NCBI GenBank assembly: GCA_934316925.1
Contig: CAKREC010000051.1
Span: 1-13,424, forward strand
Source: an uncultured Eubacterium sp.
Lineage (GTDB): Bacteria; Bacillota; Clostridia; Lachnospirales; Lachnospiraceae
Direction of reading: 5' to 3'
DNA: 13,424 nt
Made by a program: the position numbers and the translations under genes. Below, in pieces: positions 5,394 through 13,424 of this stretch (the first letter of the stretch is position 1; each line of letters starts with the position of its first letter). The notes under the pieces are model-generated. The model did not search any database. It was not told where the DNA came from and saw only the letters and a list, made by a program, of their open reading frames with translations.

Positions 5394-7529
5394 CTACTCA
5401 TCTAATACCATAGCAAAATCAATATTTCTTGTTGGCAGATCCACGTTTTCCACAACGACCTTTACTGCCTGTCCCATCTGGAAAATCCTTCCACTACGAT
5501 GTCCGATCACTCGATATTTGTCCTCTTCAAATACATACCGGTCATCCTGCATATCCGCAAGGCGCACCATTCCCTCAACGGTATTTGGCAATTCCACATA
5601 AATGCCCCAGGAAGTCACACCGCTGATCACTCCCGAATAGATATTGCCGACCCGATCCAGCATATACTCGGTCTTTTTCATCTTTTCTACTTCCCGTTCC
5701 GCATCATCAGCTCTTCGCTCATAATCGCTGGCTTTCTTGGCAATTTCCGGCAGGATCTCTTCATAATGAGCATAACGTCTGCCTTTTATACCATATCGGA
5801 TATTTTCTTTTATAATACGATGGATCTGAAGATCCGGATAGCGACGGATCGGAGAGGTAAAATGACAATAATACTGTGTCGCCAGTCCAAAATGCCCTTC
5901 ATTTACCGTAGAATACTGTGCTCTTTTCATAGCACGCAGCGTCAGGCGGCTTAAAAAGGCTTCCTCTTTTGTTCCTTCCATCTTTTCGATCAGGCGCTGG
6001 ATCTCTTTAGGATGTACTTCTTCCTTTCCCACTTTCATATGGTAGCCAAAACCGGCCGTCATTCTCGCAAGATCACGTATCTTTTCCAGGTCCGGATATT
6101 CATGCGTACGATATAAAAATGGAATCTCCAGCCAGAAGTATTCCTCTGCTACAACCTTGTTAGCGATCAGCATAAACTCTTCAATAATCTTGGTCGCAAC
6201 ATTGCGGTCATACGGCACAATTTCAATTGGTCTGCCTTTTTCATCGAGATGGATCTTGCATTCCGGAAAATCAAAGTCGATCGATCCCTGTTTCTTACGC
6301 TGCTTGCGTAAAATAGCTGCAAGTTCCTTCATCGTTTCAAACATCGGGATCAACGTTTCATACCGTTTACAAGTCTCTTCTTTCTGATATGTGAGAATAT
6401 CATTTACATCGTTGTAACTCATGCGTTCCGTTACCCGGATCACAGTCTCTGCGATCCGATGAGAAACAACTTTTCCCTTTCGATCGATCGTCATCATACA
6501 ACTTAACGCCAGACGATCCTCACCGGCATTCAAAGAACAGATTCCATTAGAAAGCTTATGCGGCAACATCGGAATAACACGATCCACCAGATATACACTG
6601 GTTCCCCGCTGGATTGCTTCTTTATCCAGCGCAGATCCCTCCGTGACATAATGCGATACATCAGCAATGTGAACTCCCAGTTCATACTCATTCTTCCCGT
6701 TTTTGTGAATAGTGATCGCATCGTCCAGATCTTTTGCATCTTCTCCATCGATCGTCACCGTATCGACGCCTCGCAGATCCACCCGGCCGGCGTAATCTTC
6801 GGAGCTGACTTCATCCGGGATCTGTTTTAGCTGATTCCAGACGTCTTCTGGGAACTCTTCCGGAATTCCAAATCCTTTGATCACGGACAAAATATCCACA
6901 CCCGGATCCCCGGCATGACCAAGGATGCGCGTCACGATTCCCTCCGGACTCTTTCCCGAATCTCCATAGCTGGTCAGTTCAACCAGTACCTTATGACCCT
7001 GAACCGCATCCATCGTACCCCCTTTGGGAATATAGATATCTGGGAACTTTTCAAAGTCAGGAATAACAAATGTAACTTTTTTATTCTTAGTAAATGTACC
7101 AACCAGTGTCGTTGTAGCTCTCTCAAGCACTTTCACAACAACGGCTTCTTTTCGTTTTCCTGCTCCATGTTTTTTCTTTGTTACATGTATCTGTACCGTA
7201 TCCCCATGAAACGCATTTCCACAAGACTTTTCCGAGATGAAATAATCATCATCTTCTCCCTCTACCCGGACAAAGCCGAATCCCCTGAGTGTCGCCATAA
7301 AACGGCCAACCAGCATATCTGTGCTGGCTACTCCGATCAGACCTTTTTTATCAAATTCAATTTTTCCCTGTGCTACGAGATAATCTAACACCTCATGAAA
7401 ATCTCCCCGCTGCTTTTTGGGAACGCAGAACAAAGCAGCCATATCTCTCGCTCGCATCGGACGATATTCTTTGCTTTCGATAAATGCAAAAATCTCGTCA
7501 CCACGCTGTCTTAATTCTTCTTCTTTCAT
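5394..7529 (-). CDS. rnr: Ribonuclease R
   Basis: This 3'-5' exoribonuclease degrades structured RNA and takes part in rRNA quality control and decay of non-stop mRNA. The 711 residues hold an N-terminal winged-helix domain (about 1-65), two OB-type cold-shock domains (about 70-225), the RNB catalytic domain (about 245-580) and a C-terminal S1 domain (about 628-705). The catalytic motif TIDGEDAKDLDDA carries Asp261, Asp267, Asp269 and Asp270, matching Asp272, 278, 280 and 281 of E. coli RNase R. HFTSPIRRYPDLQIHR near 560 is the other strongly conserved RNB segment. The protein stops right after the S1 domain and lacks the lysine-rich tail of the E. coli enzyme. AGAGGT lies just before the ATG. 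A terminator hairpin stands directly upstream, and smpB follows after 12 bp. Confidence 0.96.
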   Translation of the reverse strand: MKEEELRQRGDEIFAFIESKEYRPMRARDMAALFCVPKKQRGDFHEVLDYLVAQGKIEFDKKGLIGVASTDMLVGRFMATLRGFGFVRVEGEDDDYFISEKSCGNAFHGDTVQIHVTKKKHGAGKRKEAVVVKVLERATTTLVGTFTKNKKVTFVIPDFEKFPDIYIPKGGTMDAVQGHKVLVELTSYGDSGKSPEGIVTRILGHAGDPGVDILSVIKGFGIPEEFPEDVWNQLKQIPDEVSSEDYAGRVDLRGVDTVTIDGEDAKDLDDAITIHKNGKNEYELGVHIADVSHYVTEGSALDKEAIQRGTSVYLVDRVIPMLPHKLSNGICSLNAGEDRLALSCMMTIDRKGKVVSHRIAETVIRVTERMSYNDVNDILTYQKEETCKRYETLIPMFETMKELAAILRKQRKKQGSIDFDFPECKIHLDEKGRPIEIVPYDRNVATKIIEEFMLIANKVVAEEYFWLEIPFLYRTHEYPDLEKIRDLARMTAGFGYHMKVGKEEVHPKEIQRLIEKMEGTKEEAFLSRLTLRAMKRAQYSTVNEGHFGLATQYYCHFTSPIRRYPDLQIHRIIKENIRYGIKGRRYAHYEEILPEIAKKASDYERRADDAEREVEKMKKTEYMLDRVGNIYSGVISGVTSWGIYVELPNTVEGMVRLADMQDDRYVFEEDKYRVIGHRSGRIFQMGQAVKVVVENVDLPTRNIDFAMVLDE

Positions 7530-7547
7530 AATCTACCTCTATCGTTG

Positions 7548-7581
7548 AAAAAAGCACTCCAACATAACGAGGGAGTGCTTT
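7548..7581 (-). terminator. secG-rnr intergenic terminator or attenuator
   Basis: Perfect 10 bp arms (7551-7560 and 7572-7581; AAAGCACTCC and its complement) enclose an 11-base loop and are followed on the minus strand by six T (7553-7548). It lies 17 bp after the secG stop. The T run ends only 18 bases before the rnr start codon, so expression of rnr-smpB needs read-through or a promoter overlapping the hairpin. Confidence 0.8.
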
Positions 7582-7598
7582 CCGTTTTTGTAAATGAT

Positions 7599-7847
7599 TT
7601 ATCCTAACCAAGTAGTACAAAGGACAAGTGAAAGGGCAACAAACAAAACTGCCAGAACTCTGGTAATGTTGATCAGAACACCTTCTGATGAACGACCTTT
7701 GTTTCTCTTCCAATAGGAATCCGCAGCACCTGTCACAGCACCAAGACCATTGGTCTTTCCTTCCTGCATCAAAATTACAATAACGAGCGCAACACATACA
7801 ATTATGTAAAGAATTGTAGCAATTGTCTTAATTACGGTAGTTGTCAT
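7599..7847 (-). CDS. secG: Protein translocase subunit SecG
   Basis: SecG is the small accessory subunit of the SecYEG protein-export channel in the cytoplasmic membrane. The 82 residues have the family layout. A first hydrophobic helix (about 8-27, ATILYIIVCVALVIVILMQEG) is followed by a glycine-rich loop, then the charged SYWKRNKGRSSEGVL (about 44-58) and a second helix (about 60-80). The LMQEGK...G...G loop is diagnostic. The ATG lies 5 bp after the ftsZ stop, and its ribosome binding site AGGAGGG is formed by the last ftsZ codons, so translation is coupled to ftsZ. A terminator follows. Confidence 0.95.
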   Translation of the reverse strand: MTTTVIKTIATILYIIVCVALVIVILMQEGKTNGLGAVTGAADSYWKRNKGRSSEGVLINITRVLAVLFVALSLVLCTTWLG

Positions 7848-7852
7848 ACGAC

Positions 7853-9133
7853 TTAACCCTCCTGTTTTTTATTCTGAATAAATGTTGGTATCTTAATTCC
7901 TTCTCTTCCGTTGTCTCTGGAAGATGCAACCGAATTGCTGCGATTGTTGATCACAGGCATGTCCTCATCCAAAGAGGTGTTCACACTGGTACGGGCACCA
8001 GGAGTTGCCGGCTGAATACTGGAAACCGGATTTGTCTTCTTGCCTCCCATGCCATCCAAAAAGCTGAGACCACTTCTCTGTGGTTTGGGTGCTGTCGTCG
8101 TCTGACTGCCACCCATAAATCCAGATGTACTGCCTGTTCCATACTTGGCATTGAACGCAGCCATAGGATTGGCTGGTTTTGCTTCTCCATCCAGACCGGT
8201 CGCAATGATCGTAACCGTGATGCTGTCGGAATGTGTCTCATCATACATCGCACCAAAGATGATCGTAGCTTCATCACCTGCGAGTTCCTGAACATAGGAA
8301 GCTGCCTCGTTGGCATCCATCATACCTACTTCTCCGGAAATATTGATAATTACATGCGTAGCGCCATCGATCTGTGTCTCAAGCAATGGACTGGTAATTG
8401 CCTGTTTAACCGCCTCAATACACTTGTCCTCACCTTTTCCGACACCGATACCGATATGAGCGATACCCTTGTCTTTCATAACCGTAACAACATCGGCGAA
8501 GTCCAGATTGATCAGAGCCGGTGTATTGATCAAGTCAGTAATTCCCTGTACACCCTGCTGAAGAACTTCATCCGCTTTTGCCAGAGCTTCCGGCATCGTT
8601 GTGCGGCGGTCACAGATCGCAAGCAACTTGTCATTCGGGATCACGATCAATGTATCCACTGCTTCTTTTAACTTTTCAACACCGGAAATCGCATTGTTCA
8701 TACGATTTTTACCTTCAAAACTAAATGGCTTTGTCACAATACCAATGGTAAGCTTGCCCATATCTTTGGCAATTCTGGCAACTACAGGAGCAGCTCCGGT
8801 TCCGGTTCCGCCTCCCATACCACAGGTAACAAATACCATATCTGCGTCTTTAACAATCTCTGCAATATCTTCCTGACTCTCTTCTGCTGCTTTCTCGCCT
8901 ACTTCCGGACGTGCGCCGGCTCCTAATCCCTTTGTAAGTTTCTCACCAATCTGTAACGTGCGAGACTTGCAACGCTGAAGAATTTGTTTATCAGTGTTGA
9001 TACATACAAACTCAACACCCTTAATCCCCTCATCTATCATTCGATTGACAGCATTGTTTCCGGCACCACCAACACCAATAACAAGCAGGTTAGCAGTATC
9101 CTTCTCTATATCGCTGGACTTAATCTCTATCAC
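7853..9133 (-). CDS. ftsZ: Cell division protein FtsZ
   Basis: FtsZ is the tubulin-like GTPase that polymerises into the Z ring at midcell and recruits the division machinery. The 426 residues include the nucleotide-binding [13 protein letters not shown] (20-32), the tubulin signature [10 protein letters not shown] (107-116) and the T7-loop NLDFADV with catalytic Asp211 and Asp214. The globular core ends near 320. A variable linker rich in Ser, Thr, Pro and Asn (about 325-410) leads to the conserved C-terminal peptide [11 protein letters not shown], which binds partners such as FtsA or SepF. The start codon is GTG (9133), supported by AAGGAGG seven bases upstream. A promoter lies in the gap after ftsQ. 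The usual upstream neighbour ftsA is absent here. Confidence 0.98.
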   Translation of the reverse strand: MIEIKSSDIEKDTANLLVIGVGGAGNNAVNRMIDEGIKGVEFVCINTDKQILQRCKSRTLQIGEKLTKGLGAGARPEVGEKAAEESQEDIAEIVKDADMVFVTCGMGGGTGTGAAPVVARIAKDMGKLTIGIVTKPFSFEGKNRMNNAISGVEKLKEAVDTLIVIPNDKLLAICDRRTTMPEALAKADEVLQQGVQGITDLINTPALINLDFADVVTVMKDKGIAHIGIGVGKGEDKCIEAVKQAITSPLLETQIDGATHVIINISGEVGMMDANEAASYVQELAGDEATIIFGAMYDETHSDSITVTIIATGLDGEAKPANPMAAFNAKYGTGSTSGFMGGSQTTTAPKPQRSGLSFLDGMGGKKTNPVSSIQPATPGARTSVNTSLDEDMPVINNRSNSVASSRDNGREGIKIPTFIQNKKQEG

Positions 9134-9188
9134 AACAGTTCCTCCTTCTATTTACATAGAAATCTTTATACATAGTCACATATATTAT

Positions 9189-9217
9189 ATAATACTGATT
9201 TTAGCAAAAATAATCAA
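9189..9217 (-). promoter_or_regulatory. ftsZ promoter
   Basis: On the minus strand TTGATT (9217-9212, 4 of 6) is followed after 17 bases by TATTAT (9194-9189, 5 of 6), in the 112 bp gap between ftsQ and ftsZ. The surrounding DNA is very AT-rich. It would give ftsZ-secG a transcription start independent of the upstream cell-wall genes. Confidence 0.65.
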
Positions 9218-9245
9218 GGTATTTTTTACATTTTTATAAGACTTT

Positions 9246-9962
9246 TTATTTCTGCTGTTTCAGGATCACATCGTCTTTTACATGATAATCTGTCATGTCG
9301 ATCTCACCTTTGAGTTTTTTTTCTTTTGCGGTGGTAAGAATTCCATGGGAAAGTGCCGAAATTTCTTCATCGTAATTGTCCTGGCACCCCAGATCCACTT
9401 TAATGTCACCACTGTACAAAAAAGCTTCCCGGCTGTCATTGAACTGTACTTTATCCCAGGGAATCTCATAGTGCAGAAACAGCTTTGAAAGGTTCATGAT
9501 CTGGTCTAACAGTTTCTCATCCTGCATCTGGACATGCGAATACAACGTAAACGTCGTAACGGTCTTTGTTTCAAATAACGGAATTCCTTCAATCGGTTCT
9601 CCTGTGCTTTTCATAACCATACCATCTTTGTCAAAATAAATGTACTGATTGGAGTATGCGATCCCTGCCAGCATTTTCTTCTCATACAGTTTAATATGGA
9701 TTTCATTCGGCGAAGGGTATGACACCTGATATTCCCGGACAAATTCCGGCTGATGGATCAAGTTGCAGTGATGCAGGATCCAGAAGGAAATGATATTTTT
9801 TTCAAAAATATTCGTCTGAAACATAGCTGCTGTCTGATTTGCACTAAAATATTCATTTCCTTCCACTCTCACTTTTTTTACCCGGAAGAAAAAGGCCAAA
9901 AAAGTTAAAACAACCACCGTGCTCAATATAATGATTACAATTTTTCCCGCTTTCTTTTTCAT
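9246..9962 (-). CDS. ftsQ: Cell division protein FtsQ/DivIB
   Basis: FtsQ (DivIB in Gram-positives) is a bitopic membrane protein of the divisome that holds FtsL and FtsB/DivIC and helps control septal wall synthesis. The protein has a short basic cytoplasmic N-terminus (MKKKAGK), one membrane helix (about 7-26) and a POTRA domain (about 28-95) starting FRVKKVRVEGNEYFSANQ. A beta domain follows, with the typical YIYFDKDGMVM motif and IPLF turn. An ATG at 9983 would add seven residues but has no good ribosome binding site. The ATG at 9962 has AGGAGA at the right distance, so I chose it (238 residues). Overall similarity within this family is low, but the layout and the position between murA and ftsZ make the call firm. 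Confidence 0.9.
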   Translation of the reverse strand: MKKKAGKIVIIILSTVVVLTFLAFFFRVKKVRVEGNEYFSANQTAAMFQTNIFEKNIISFWILHHCNLIHQPEFVREYQVSYPSPNEIHIKLYEKKMLAGIAYSNQYIYFDKDGMVMKSTGEPIEGIPLFETKTVTTFTLYSHVQMQDEKLLDQIMNLSKLFLHYEIPWDKVQFNDSREAFLYSGDIKVDLGCQDNYDEEISALSHGILTTAKEKKLKGEIDMTDYHVKDDVILKQQK

Positions 9963-9986
9963 GGTATTCTCCTGTCCAATCATAAC

Positions 9987-11237
9987 TTATTTCTTCGAAT
10001 GTGCCTGAATTCCCAGTTTTCTTAACTGTTCCGTGATTTTCTGATACCCTCTTGCCACATACTCTTCGCCATAAACTTCCGAGGTGCCTTCTGCCATTGC
10101 CCCGGCAATGATCAGTCCCGCGCCACCTCGCAGATCAAAGGCGTGGACTCTGGCACCATGCAGCCGTGTGACCCCAGATACTCTTGCCCGGTTTCCGGCA
10201 ACATCGATTGCCGCTCCCATCTTTTTCAATTCCCGTATCACGCCAAACCGATTTTCAAAAACCCGTTCCTCGATCGTACTGATCCCTGTAGTTCTTGTAA
10301 GCGCTGCCATAACTAACGACTGGCCGTCCGTAGGAAATTCCGGATAGGGACCGGTAGCCAGAAACGGAACTGCCTTCGCCATATACTGCTGGCGGATAAC
10401 CAATTCGTTCTTTTTTTTATATATACTGCAACCCATCTTTTCCAGTACATCGCGCTCGGCAGTAGAAAAATCAAGTTCTGAACGCAGTGACACTTCGCCT
10501 CCGCACCCCGCCGTCAACATTCCATAAGTAAGTAAAACAATGCGATCGGAACATAGCTGCCACCGGGTTCCTTTGAGGTGCGTCACTCCACGGATCGCAA
10601 TCTCAGATGTGCCTGCTCCCGTGATCTTTGCCCCCATAGCATTTAAAAAGTCTGCCAAATGTTGTATCTCCGGTTCTTTCGCAGCTCCGCAGATCTTTGT
10701 ATCTCCTTTTGCCAGCACAGCAGCCAGCAAAATATTTTCGGTTGCCCCAACGCTCGGATAAGAAAGGTCGATCCGGCACCCCTGTATCCCATTCTTCGCT
10801 TCACAGATCAATACATTTTCTTTTTCCTGCCAGGTCATCCCCATCTGTTTTAATGCAGACAAATGTATGTCGATCGGACGGCTGCCAATGGAGCATCCGC
10901 CAGGCATGTCAATTTCCACCTGTCCATGACGCCCGATCAAAGCTCCCATAAATAAAATCGAGGCCCTGATCTTCTCAGCTGGCCAGCCAATCTGCGTCTG
11001 ATCCTTATGCGATGTCCCCGTTATCGTAATCGAATGACGTGCTTTTTCAATCTTCTTTCCATTTTTTTCAAGTAAAGACAGCATCGCATCGACATCTGTA
11101 AGTTCCGGACAATGAAATATCGTGACCGGCTCATCCGTAAGTGTCGTCGCTGCCAGCATAGGAAGCAGCGCATTTTTCGAACCCTGGATCTCCAGTGTTC
11201 CCTCTGCTTTTTTTCCGCCTTGAATTACAATTGCCAT
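9987..11237 (-). CDS. murA: UDP-N-acetylglucosamine 1-carboxyvinyltransferase
   Basis: MurA performs the first committed step of peptidoglycan synthesis: transfer of enolpyruvate from phosphoenolpyruvate to UDP-GlcNAc. It is the target of fosfomycin. The 416 residues form the two inside-out alpha/beta domains of the family. Visible active-site residues are Lys21-Asn22 (IQGSKNALLPMLAA), Arg91, the loop cysteine Cys115 in MPGGCSIGSRP and Asp304 in PEFPTDGQ. FENRFGVIRELKKMGA and DLRGGAGL are also typical. The usually well-conserved DRIETGT-like stretch reads DRIVLLT here, so this may be a divergent paralogue. The ATG at 11237 has only a weak ribosome binding site (GGTGAG) and sits just after a hairpin at 11246-11274. 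ftsW ends 49 bp upstream. Confidence 0.93.
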   Translation of the reverse strand: MAIVIQGGKKAEGTLEIQGSKNALLPMLAATTLTDEPVTIFHCPELTDVDAMLSLLEKNGKKIEKARHSITITGTSHKDQTQIGWPAEKIRASILFMGALIGRHGQVEIDMPGGCSIGSRPIDIHLSALKQMGMTWQEKENVLICEAKNGIQGCRIDLSYPSVGATENILLAAVLAKGDTKICGAAKEPEIQHLADFLNAMGAKITGAGTSEIAIRGVTHLKGTRWQLCSDRIVLLTYGMLTAGCGGEVSLRSELDFSTAERDVLEKMGCSIYKKKNELVIRQQYMAKAVPFLATGPYPEFPTDGQSLVMAALTRTTGISTIEERVFENRFGVIRELKKMGAAIDVAGNRARVSGVTRLHGARVHAFDLRGGAGLIIAGAMAEGTSEVYGEEYVARGYQKITEQLRKLGIQAHSKK

Positions 11238-11245
11238 TCACTCAC

Positions 11246-11274
11246 CATAGAATATTTATTCGTTATATTCTATG
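11246..11274. promoter_or_regulatory. Inverted repeat in the murA leader
   Basis: Perfect 10 bp arms CATAGAATAT (11246-11255) and ATATTCTATG (11265-11274) enclose a 9-base loop. The dyad fills the middle of the ftsW-murA gap and ends 8 bases before the murA start codon. No T run follows, so it is not an intrinsic terminator. As RNA it would fold close to the weak murA ribosome binding site; as DNA it could be an operator. The role is inferred. Confidence 0.5.
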
Positions 11275-11286
11275 TAAAGGAAAAGA

Positions 11287-12420
11287 CTATGTGCTTTTAC
11301 AATACTTTGATATTCCAAGCACAAGCCCCATCTCCGCCAGCAGGATCATGATTGAAGTTCCGCCATAGCTGATAAAGGGCAGCGGAATTCCTGTCGACGG
11401 TATCGAATTGGTAACAACTGCTATGTTGATCACAACCTGTGAAGCAATATGTATCATAACGCCAACACAGATCAACGCAGAAAAAAGATCGGGGGCTGTC
11501 ATCGCCGTCTTGAAAATACGCCATAATAAAAAAATAAACATAAGCACCACAAGTCCGGCACCAACCAGTCCAAGTTCCTCACAAATGATTGAAAAGATCA
11601 TATCATTGTGGGATTCCGGGATAAAGCCAAGTTTCTGCATACTCTCTCCCAGTCCACTGCCAAAGATCCCTCCGGACGCGATCGCATACAGCCCCTGCAA
11701 AATCTGATATCCTTTTGGATGAGATTCTACATTCAGCCAGATCTCAATCCTTCCGGACCGAAAAGAATCGCCGAGTAAAATATAGCCTGCCATGGCAGCT
11801 CCTCCCACGGCAGCCAGTAATAGATATATTTTTCTTTTTTTCGCAGCCACAAAGCACATACCGGCGGCGATCAAAAACACAACAATGGCCGTGCTCAAAT
11901 TCTCGGTTGCCACAAGTAAGATCAATAAGCCAACCGGCAAAAACACCCGCAGCACACCTTTCATATAACTCATATCCTCCGGGCGCTGTTGTATAAAATA
12001 GGCCGTGATCAGAACCACAACGATCTTCGTGATCTCCGACGGCTGAAACGACAACGGGCCAAGCACAAGCCAGCGCTTGGCTCCATTCACTTCTGATCCT
12101 ACAAACAACACTGCCACCTGCAGAGCCGCTGCTATTATGTACATTACCGTAATGATCCGCATCTGTAAAACAGGCAATTTAGCCAGATAATTGCTATATT
12201 TAAACCGAGAAACCATAAACATGACCACAAGCCCGACAAGTACTCCTACTCCCTGTTTTTTCAGAAAAAAAGCAGAGTCTCCATATTTTACCTGAGAAGT
12301 ATACGAGCTCGCACTGTAGATCATCAGCATGCCAAACGCTACCAGACATAGTGTGATCAGCAGCAGACTGTAATCCACCGTTCCCTGTCTGGGTTCTCTT
12401 TTCTGATATTCAGATGCCAC
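11287..12420 (-). CDS. ftsW: SEDS peptidoglycan polymerase FtsW/SpoVE
   Basis: This membrane protein of the SEDS family polymerises glycan strands from lipid II together with a class B penicillin-binding protein at the division septum. About ten hydrophobic helices run through its 377 residues. Family motifs include [20 protein letters not shown] (113-132), a large outer loop with [17 protein letters not shown], and [16 protein letters not shown] with the catalytic aspartate (Asp273). The C-terminal [14 protein letters not shown] is the signature of the family. TTG (12423) and GTG (12420) are both possible starts; GGAGG lies 4 and 7 bases before them respectively, so GTG is preferred. The gene lies between murD and murA. 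From sequence alone FtsW and its sporulation paralogue SpoVE cannot be told apart; the dcw position suits either. Confidence 0.93.
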   Translation of the reverse strand: MASEYQKREPRQGTVDYSLLLITLCLVAFGMLMIYSASSYTSQVKYGDSAFFLKKQGVGVLVGLVVMFMVSRFKYSNYLAKLPVLQMRIITVMYIIAAALQVAVLFVGSEVNGAKRWLVLGPLSFQPSEITKIVVVLITAYFIQQRPEDMSYMKGVLRVFLPVGLLILLVATENLSTAIVVFLIAAGMCFVAAKKRKIYLLLAAVGGAAMAGYILLGDSFRSGRIEIWLNVESHPKGYQILQGLYAIASGGIFGSGLGESMQKLGFIPESHNDMIFSIICEELGLVGAGLVVLMFIFLLWRIFKTAMTAPDLFSALICVGVMIHIASQVVINIAVVTNSIPSTGIPLPFISYGGTSIMILLAEMGLVLGISKYCKST

Positions 12421-12438
12421 CAATGCGCCTCCAAATTT

Positions 12439-13424
12439 TTATAAATTTCGAACCAGATCTTTAAAAATACATCCTCGCTCTTCATATGATTTAAAACAAT
12501 CCCAGCTGGCACATGCAGGAGAAAGCAGCACCGCATCTCCATCCTGCGCGATCTGAGCTCCACGTTTGACAGCATCTTCTAAGGAATCTACAAACTCATA
12601 ATCGTGAAAGCCCAGACGATCTGCTGTCTTTGCAATACGTTCTTTCGTCGCTCCCATCAAAAGCAGTTTTTTCACTTTTCCTTCAAAACTGAGGATCCAG
12701 TCATCAAACTCTCCGCCTTTATCATATCCACCACCGATCAATACCGTCGGTTTGCTCATGGATTGAATTCCCTTGATCGCAGCATCCGGATTGGTTCCCT
12801 TGGAATCATTGTAGTAATCTACTCCGCGCACGGTTTTGACAAATTCAACACGATGCTCTACCGCCTGGAAAGATTTGACCGTCTGTATAATAAGTTCCAT
12901 CGGAACTCCCATCGCTCTGGTCATAAGGATCGCAGCCATGATATTCTCACAATTGTGGTCACCCGGAATATGACTTTCCGACATGTTCATCAAGATCTCC
13001 CCTGTGGCTCCATCCACAATATCTTTATTTTCATTCTGGTATAAGCCCTGATCGAGTTTCTGCTTACTGCTGAAAAATGCAACCGGGCATGACACCTGAT
13101 CTGCCCGTTCCCGGATGATCGGATCCTCATAATTGAGAACACACAGCTGACCAGCACCTTGATTTTTCGTGATCGCAAATTTCATATCTGTATAACATTC
13201 CATCGTTTTGTGACGATTCAGATGATCCGGTGTGATATTCAGGATCGCGCTTACCTGTGGTTTAAAATCCTGTATGGTCTCCAGCTGAAAACTGCTGATC
13301 TCTGCTACTGTAACAGAGTCCGGGGAGCTTTTCTCTACCTCTTTGGTGTATGGATTTCCAATATTTCCAACAACAAACGTTTTGTCGTTGTATGCTTTCA
13401 TGATCTGTCCGACCAGGGTCGTCG
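12439..13424 (-). CDS. murD: UDP-MurNAc-L-Ala:D-Glu ligase MurD (5' end missing)
   Basis: MurD adds D-glutamate to UDP-N-acetylmuramoyl-L-alanine in the cytoplasm, using ATP. The frame is open to the window edge and 327 residues are present; the first 120 or so of a usual 450 are missing. The visible part begins TTLVGQIMKAY, just after where the ATP-binding GTNGKTT loop would be. It continues with VGNIGNPY, AEISSFQLE and the ligase motif ILNITPDHLNRH (metal and substrate binding). The C-terminal domain has YYNDSKGTNPDAAIKGI, LIGGGYDKGGEF and the closing LLSPACASWDCFKSYEERG. An ATG at 13401 is internal, not the start. The stop is 18 bp before the ftsW start. Confidence 0.96.
   Translation of the reverse strand, partial: TTLVGQIMKAYNDKTFVVGNIGNPYTKEVEKSSPDSVTVAEISSFQLETIQDFKPQVSAILNITPDHLNRHKTMECYTDMKFAITKNQGAGQLCVLNYEDPIIRERADQVSCPVAFFSSKQKLDQGLYQNENKDIVDGATGEILMNMSESHIPGDHNCENIMAAILMTRAMGVPMELIIQTVKSFQAVEHRVEFVKTVRGVDYYNDSKGTNPDAAIKGIQSMSKPTVLIGGGYDKGGEFDDWILSFEGKVKKLLLMGATKERIAKTADRLGFHDYEFVDSLEDAVKRGAQIAQDGDAVLLSPACASWDCFKSYEERGCIFKDLVRNL

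Noticed and set aside
7536..7566. Eight-codon leader peptide (MLECFFQR) within the rnr upstream hairpin
   Set aside because: It has no ribosome binding site and no run of regulatory codons; short frames like this arise by chance.
7498..7797. 99-codon minus-strand ORF overlapping secG and the rnr start
   Set aside because: It is the shifted frame of secG and passes through the terminator; the secG frame has the family motifs and the ribosome binding site.
1..13424. CRISPR arrays, insertion sequences, transposases or integrases
   Set aside because: No regularly spaced repeats and no protein with such motifs are visible on either strand.

Overview
The window looks like a chromosomal segment of a low-to-moderate GC Bacillota (class Clostridia, most likely Lachnospiraceae). 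This rests on the division-gene order, the Clostridia-like proteins, the strong AGGAGG-type ribosome binding sites and the tmRNA tag ending in LAYAA. All genes I can support lie on the minus strand, so transcription runs from high to low coordinates.

The right part (13424 to about 9246) is the distal end of a division and cell-wall (dcw) cluster: murD (5' end outside the window), an ftsW/spoVE-type SEDS gene, murA and ftsQ/divIB, packed with gaps of 15-50 bp. A sigma-A-like promoter in the ftsQ-ftsZ gap then starts ftsZ-secG, whose ribosome binding site and stop codon are nearly fused. A terminator hairpin follows secG and sits directly before the ribosome binding site of rnr. The expected murG, murB and ftsA are not at their usual places, and the sporulation genes that often follow ftsZ are replaced by secG.

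The middle (7529-1025) is a trans-translation neighbourhood: rnr (RNase R), smpB and ssrA (tmRNA). RNase R degrades the faulty mRNA, and SmpB with tmRNA rescues the stalled ribosome and tags the nascent peptide (predicted tag ADLNLNADNKLAYAA). Two unrelated units lie between smpB and ssrA. One is a monocistronic fucO (lactaldehyde reductase / 1,2-propanediol oxidoreductase) with its own promoter and a strong terminator. The other is a translationally coupled ECF sigma factor and seven-helix membrane protein with a large extracytoplasmic domain, a candidate sigma/anti-sigma signalling pair.

The left part (1-1024), downstream of the ssrA 3' end, has a different character. It holds a cluster of nested palindromes, a long hairpin terminator, two poorly supported overlapping ORFs that may be gene remnants, and the first 20 codons of a secreted protein at the edge. 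The 3' end of ssrA is a classic integration site for genomic islands, so this may be the margin of an accessory element. No integrase, insertion sequence or CRISPR array is visible in the window.
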